Notes under the pieces: model-generated | Seen by the model: the letters and a program-made list of their open reading frames with translations, nothing else | Databases searched by the model: none | What the model was told of the DNA's origin: nothing | Shown: positions 61,335 through 64,000 of the stretch, in pieces | Layout of the letters: each line of letters opens with the position of its first letter | Position numbering within the stretch: the first letter of the stretch is position 1 | Position numbers and translations under genes: made by a program | Source: Streptomyces sp. AC1-42W | GTDB lineage: Bacteria; Actinomycetota; Actinomycetes; Streptomycetales; Streptomycetaceae | Assembly (NCBI RefSeq): GCF_003248355.1 | Contig: NZ_QKWY01000003.1 | Coordinates: 186,001-250,000 of the forward strand | Length of the DNA: 64,000 bases | Direction of reading: 5' to 3'

Positions 61335-62882
61335 GTGGCGAAGCGCGACAGGAAGGCGACCCGGCGCAAGCCCGACACGACGTGCTTCGTGCAGGTCGCA
61401 CGCGAGCCGAGCATCGGGGTGGAGGTGTCGACGGGACGTCCCTGGGTCGGCGTCGACCAGCAGGTCGGGCACGGATCGGCCGACGCGCTGTTCGCCCTGA
61501 CGGAGGAGCAGTACGCGACGGCGCTCGCCGACGGCTGGGAGATCAGGCCGTTCATGGCGGCGTGCTGGCGGGGTGAGCACGACGACCTGCGCCTGTTCGA
61601 TCCCAGGGGCGGGGCGTGGACCCCCGGCCGCTGGTTTCCCAGCCGCCCGCGCGTGATCCCGCCCCGTTTCGCCGGCGAGCTCTGGCACCACGCCGACGCC
61701 CTCGCCGACACCCCGGACGGGGAGCGGACGGCCCTCTCGCGCGCACTGGCCGCCGGCACCGCCCACGTCCGGTCCGGGCCCGACAGCGGCCCCGTGCCTG
61801 GTGGCGGGCACGGGCCCGACGCCGTGCCCGGCCCTGACGGCGGGCACCCCCTGACGTTCGCCCTCACCGGCGACGGCGCCTACCCGCGCCCCGCCGCGCT
61901 GATCGCCGGTCTGGACGCGGGAAGCGACCGCGAGCGCGCCCGGGCGGTCCTGGGCGACCCGCTGGAGGGCGCCCCGGACACGTACCCGATGGAAGGGGAC
62001 CGCGTACGGCTCCACTACACCGACGGCGGCCTCACGAGGATCACCCTGGAACGCCCCGCCCCGGCCCCTCTGCCGGCAGGCCCGATCTGTGCCTTCCTCG
62101 CCCCGCTCGGCCGCCCCGAAGCGGGCACGGAGTTCCAGGAGGCGGTACGGCTGGCCGGCGGCACCGCCCGGCGCTGGGCGGTCTCGTCCGGCGTCACCCG
62201 GCGGCTGATCGTGTGCGACGGGGGAGTGGAGGTCCAGGTCCAGGACGGCCGCGTCCTGAGCACCCGGATACGGCTCGACACGTTCGACGCGGACACCCTG
62301 TTCCCCGGGGCGGCCCGCCCCCTCGCGCGCGCCGACGTCCACCGGGCCCTCGGCCCCCCGGCGGCCATCAGCGGCCGCGCCGAACTCCACCGGTACGGTC
62401 CCCGCGACCTGGTCGTCCGGTACGGGCCCGACGGCGAGGCACCCAAGGAGATCACGACGGTCCTCGGCGGGGCCGGCGTCTCGCACCGGATCCACCGCTG
62501 GCGCTCCGGCGAGTTCACCCTGTTCCTTGACGTCCTGGGCCTCGACACCGACCACCCGCTCGCCCAGCACGTACGCCGCCTCGCCGGAACGCGGGTACGG
62601 ACCCACGCCGGAACCGTCATCGCGGTCACCATCGGCGACCGCGGCCACCGCCCCGAACGCCTCGCGGCCTTCGCCGACGGCATGCCGCCCGCCCCCACCC
62701 GCACCGACCTCCCCTTCGGCGTACCGACTTACACCGGCGACCGCGACGACCTCCGGGACTTCGCCCAGGGCTGGATCCACGTCCATGCCTCCGACGGCGA
62801 GACGATCACCACCATCACCGTCAGCCAGGACCCCCCACGCTCCCTCCCGGTGCACCGCTGGTCGGCCCACCGCGACCGGTGA
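61335..62882 (+). CDS. Hypothetical protein, 515 residues
   Basis: Begins MAKRDRKATRRKPDTTCF at a GTG. No domain recognised. Visible parts: a Trp/Pro region (WEIRPFMAACWRGEHDDLRL), a Gly/Pro linker (about 150-175) and a mixed alpha/beta C-terminal part with two similar modules (RARAVLGDPLEGAP and DVHRALGPPAAISG), each followed by a Tyr-rich strand. Such modules occur in proteins near toxin/immunity loci. Standing alone, codon use is normal for the window. Confidence 0.55.
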   Translation: MAKRDRKATRRKPDTTCFVQVAREPSIGVEVSTGRPWVGVDQQVGHGSADALFALTEEQYATALADGWEIRPFMAACWRGEHDDLRLFDPRGGAWTPGRWFPSRPRVIPPRFAGELWHHADALADTPDGERTALSRALAAGTAHVRSGPDSGPVPGGGHGPDAVPGPDGGHPLTFALTGDGAYPRPAALIAGLDAGSDRERARAVLGDPLEGAPDTYPMEGDRVRLHYTDGGLTRITLERPAPAPLPAGPICAFLAPLGRPEAGTEFQEAVRLAGGTARRWAVSSGVTRRLIVCDGGVEVQVQDGRVLSTRIRLDTFDADTLFPGAARPLARADVHRALGPPAAISGRAELHRYGPRDLVVRYGPDGEAPKEITTVLGGAGVSHRIHRWRSGEFTLFLDVLGLDTDHPLAQHVRRLAGTRVRTHAGTVIAVTIGDRGHRPERLAAFADGMPPAPTRTDLPFGVPTYTGDRDDLRDFAQGWIHVHASDGETITTITVSQDPPRSLPVHRWSAHRDR

Positions 62883-63201
62883 CCCTTCTCTACGGGGGGG
62901 CGGAGCGCCAACAACCCTCATGTAGGTGCATCGTCCGGCGGCAATCGGTCGAGGTTCAGCGACACGGGGCAGCGCGTACACGCCCACGGATGAGGGCGTG
63001 CGTGCGCCAGGACGACCAGAACGGGTGCGTGCGCAGGAGGACCGACAGCCACCGACTTCGATCCCAGGAGCATCCCGCAGGACTGCGGGCCGGTGTGGGG
63101 CCCTCTGGACACTCCTCGCGGTGACGGCCGAGAGGCGTGAGGAGCTGGGGGCGACGGTGCCTCGGGAGGTGACACCGGTCAGCCCCGCAGGGGTGCCCCG
63201 G

Positions 63202-64000
63202 TCACAGCGGCAAGGGGGAGGGCAGGTGCGGACGGGTGTCGACGTTGCGCTTGGTGATCTCGCCGGCCATCCGGTCGACGATCCGTCCGGACAGCGGTTC
63301 GAACCGGGCGAGCAACGTCGGCGGTAGATCGCCGAGATGCTGATGCTTTCGGGCCTGCACCCACAGCTCGATGTACTGGGGGAACAAAGTGTTGCCGGGG
63401 GTGATCAGGAACTGGGCCTGGAAGTTGTGCGCGTCTGCCTTCGCCCACTCCGCGATCAGGCTCTCGAAGGGCATCATTGCCGAGTTGGTGACGTAGGTGC
63501 CGGCGACGAGGTTGTGCTCGTCGGTCGCGCCGCCGATCTGCGCACCCTGGATGTGCAACCACTCCCAGTTCTGATTCAGGTCGTAGGTGCAGCCCAGGGC
63601 CAGGTTGGCGTAGGCGGCCAGGCCGAGCGCGTTCCAGTTCTTCATCGCGGCGTCCTGTCCCGGGCCCCGGTCCACGGGCGTCAGCCTGGTGCCGGGGATC
63701 CAACCGGTGCTCTGCCGCGGTGGAGCGTGCATAAGCTCCTGGTAGGCCGCGTCGAGCGTCGCACGGGTGGTAGCGCTCAGGCTCGGGTCGAAGAACTCGC
63801 CATCGCTGTAGCGCTGATTGGCGATGCGGATGCGGTGCGACGCGGACCGCCGGGTGGTCGCGGTCGAAAAGTACAGCATCCTGTGCGGGTCGTCCGGGCC
63901 GAGCCCCGCGTACTCGAAGAGGCCGTCGCTGTCCCGGCGGGCCGCCTCGTATATGGTGTCCGGCACCTGATGCACTTGCACGTCGGCGTAATCTGCATCG
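63202..64000 (-). CDS. Nuclease-like polymorphic toxin C-terminus (partial)
   Basis: 266 codons visible; the frame continues off the right edge (DADYADVQVHQVPD is the first readable part). The core WEWLHIQGAQIGGATDEHNLVAGTYVTN matches the C-terminal domain of secreted DNA/RNA-targeting toxins with a Trp-His catalytic region, followed by TNSAMMPFESLI. The N-terminal trafficking part would lie outside. The 319 bases before it (62883-63201) show no gene. Confidence 0.55.
   Translation of the reverse strand, partial: DADYADVQVHQVPDTIYEAARRDSDGLFEYAGLGPDDPHRMLYFSTATTRRSASHRIRIANQRYSDGEFFDPSLSATTRATLDAAYQELMHAPPRQSTGWIPGTRLTPVDRGPGQDAAMKNWNALGLAAYANLALGCTYDLNQNWEWLHIQGAQIGGATDEHNLVAGTYVTNSAMMPFESLIAEWAKADAHNFQAQFLITPGNTLFPQYIELWVQARKHQHLGDLPPTLLARFEPLSGRIVDRMAGEITKRNVDTRPHLPSPLPL

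Noticed and set aside
1..64000. tRNA, rRNA or riboswitch genes
   Set aside because: No cloverleaf-like stretch, rRNA segment or recognisable riboswitch core was seen on either strand by reading.
63200..64000. A telomere at the window edge
   Set aside because: The right edge is coding sequence and no cluster of short terminal palindromes is present; the Tap/Tpg-like genes are internal.

Overview
The window is high-GC, actinobacterial DNA with Streptomyces-style genes: GTG and TTG starts, GGAGG ribosome sites, SARP and gamma-butyrolactone (GBL) regulators, a linear-replicon telomere gene pair and secreted proteins. No organism or replicon name can be read from the sequence. The plasmid-type replication and partition core next to a terminal-protein module suggests a large linear plasmid, or a chromosome arm that has absorbed one.

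Layout. (1) 1-12.3 kb is the edge of a polyketide-type cluster. It holds the start of a ketosynthase, a type II thioesterase, a tandem acyl carrier protein, an acyl-CoA carboxylase beta/epsilon pair and a condensation-like protein. Four SARP activators, two GBL-receptor-type TetR repressors and an AfsA-type GBL synthase control it. (2) 12.3-27.2 kb is the replicon core. Two paralogous three-gene replication cassettes (primase-polymerase, SF3 helicase, small protein) each follow their own 9-bp iteron origin. Between them lie an FAD monooxygenase, a GBL receptor and an NmrA-like oxidoreductase. parA-parB follows, with a 19-bp palindromic parS-like site repeated around it. (3) 27.2-35.0 kb carries a second accE-accB-TetR-SARP-SARP block in mirror-image order to 2.0-7.0 kb. 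Its accB copy is broken by a nest of mobile elements. (4) 35.5-45.9 kb is an insertion-sequence island (IS4 containing ISL3, then IS1380, IS5, IS630 and a second IS5-type element) around a few small metabolic genes. (5) 45.9-64 kb holds a damaged MMPL transporter, a Tap/Tpg-like telomere module, a TetR/SDR pair, a secreted cyclophilin and protease, an Lrp regulator with a nitroreductase, an FG-GAP secreted protein whose leader is cut by a second ISL3 copy, and a partial nuclease-type gene at the right edge.

How the parts fit. AfsA would make the GBL signal and the TetR receptors would read it. Receptor-type palindromes (ARE-like) recur in front of the SARPs, afsA, the monooxygenase, the receptor/NmrA pair and accB2, so one quorum circuit probably governs the cluster. 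ParA/ParB with the repeated palindrome would segregate the replicon. The rep cassettes would start internal replication, and the Tap/Tpg-like pair would finish linear ends. The telomere itself is not visible in the window.
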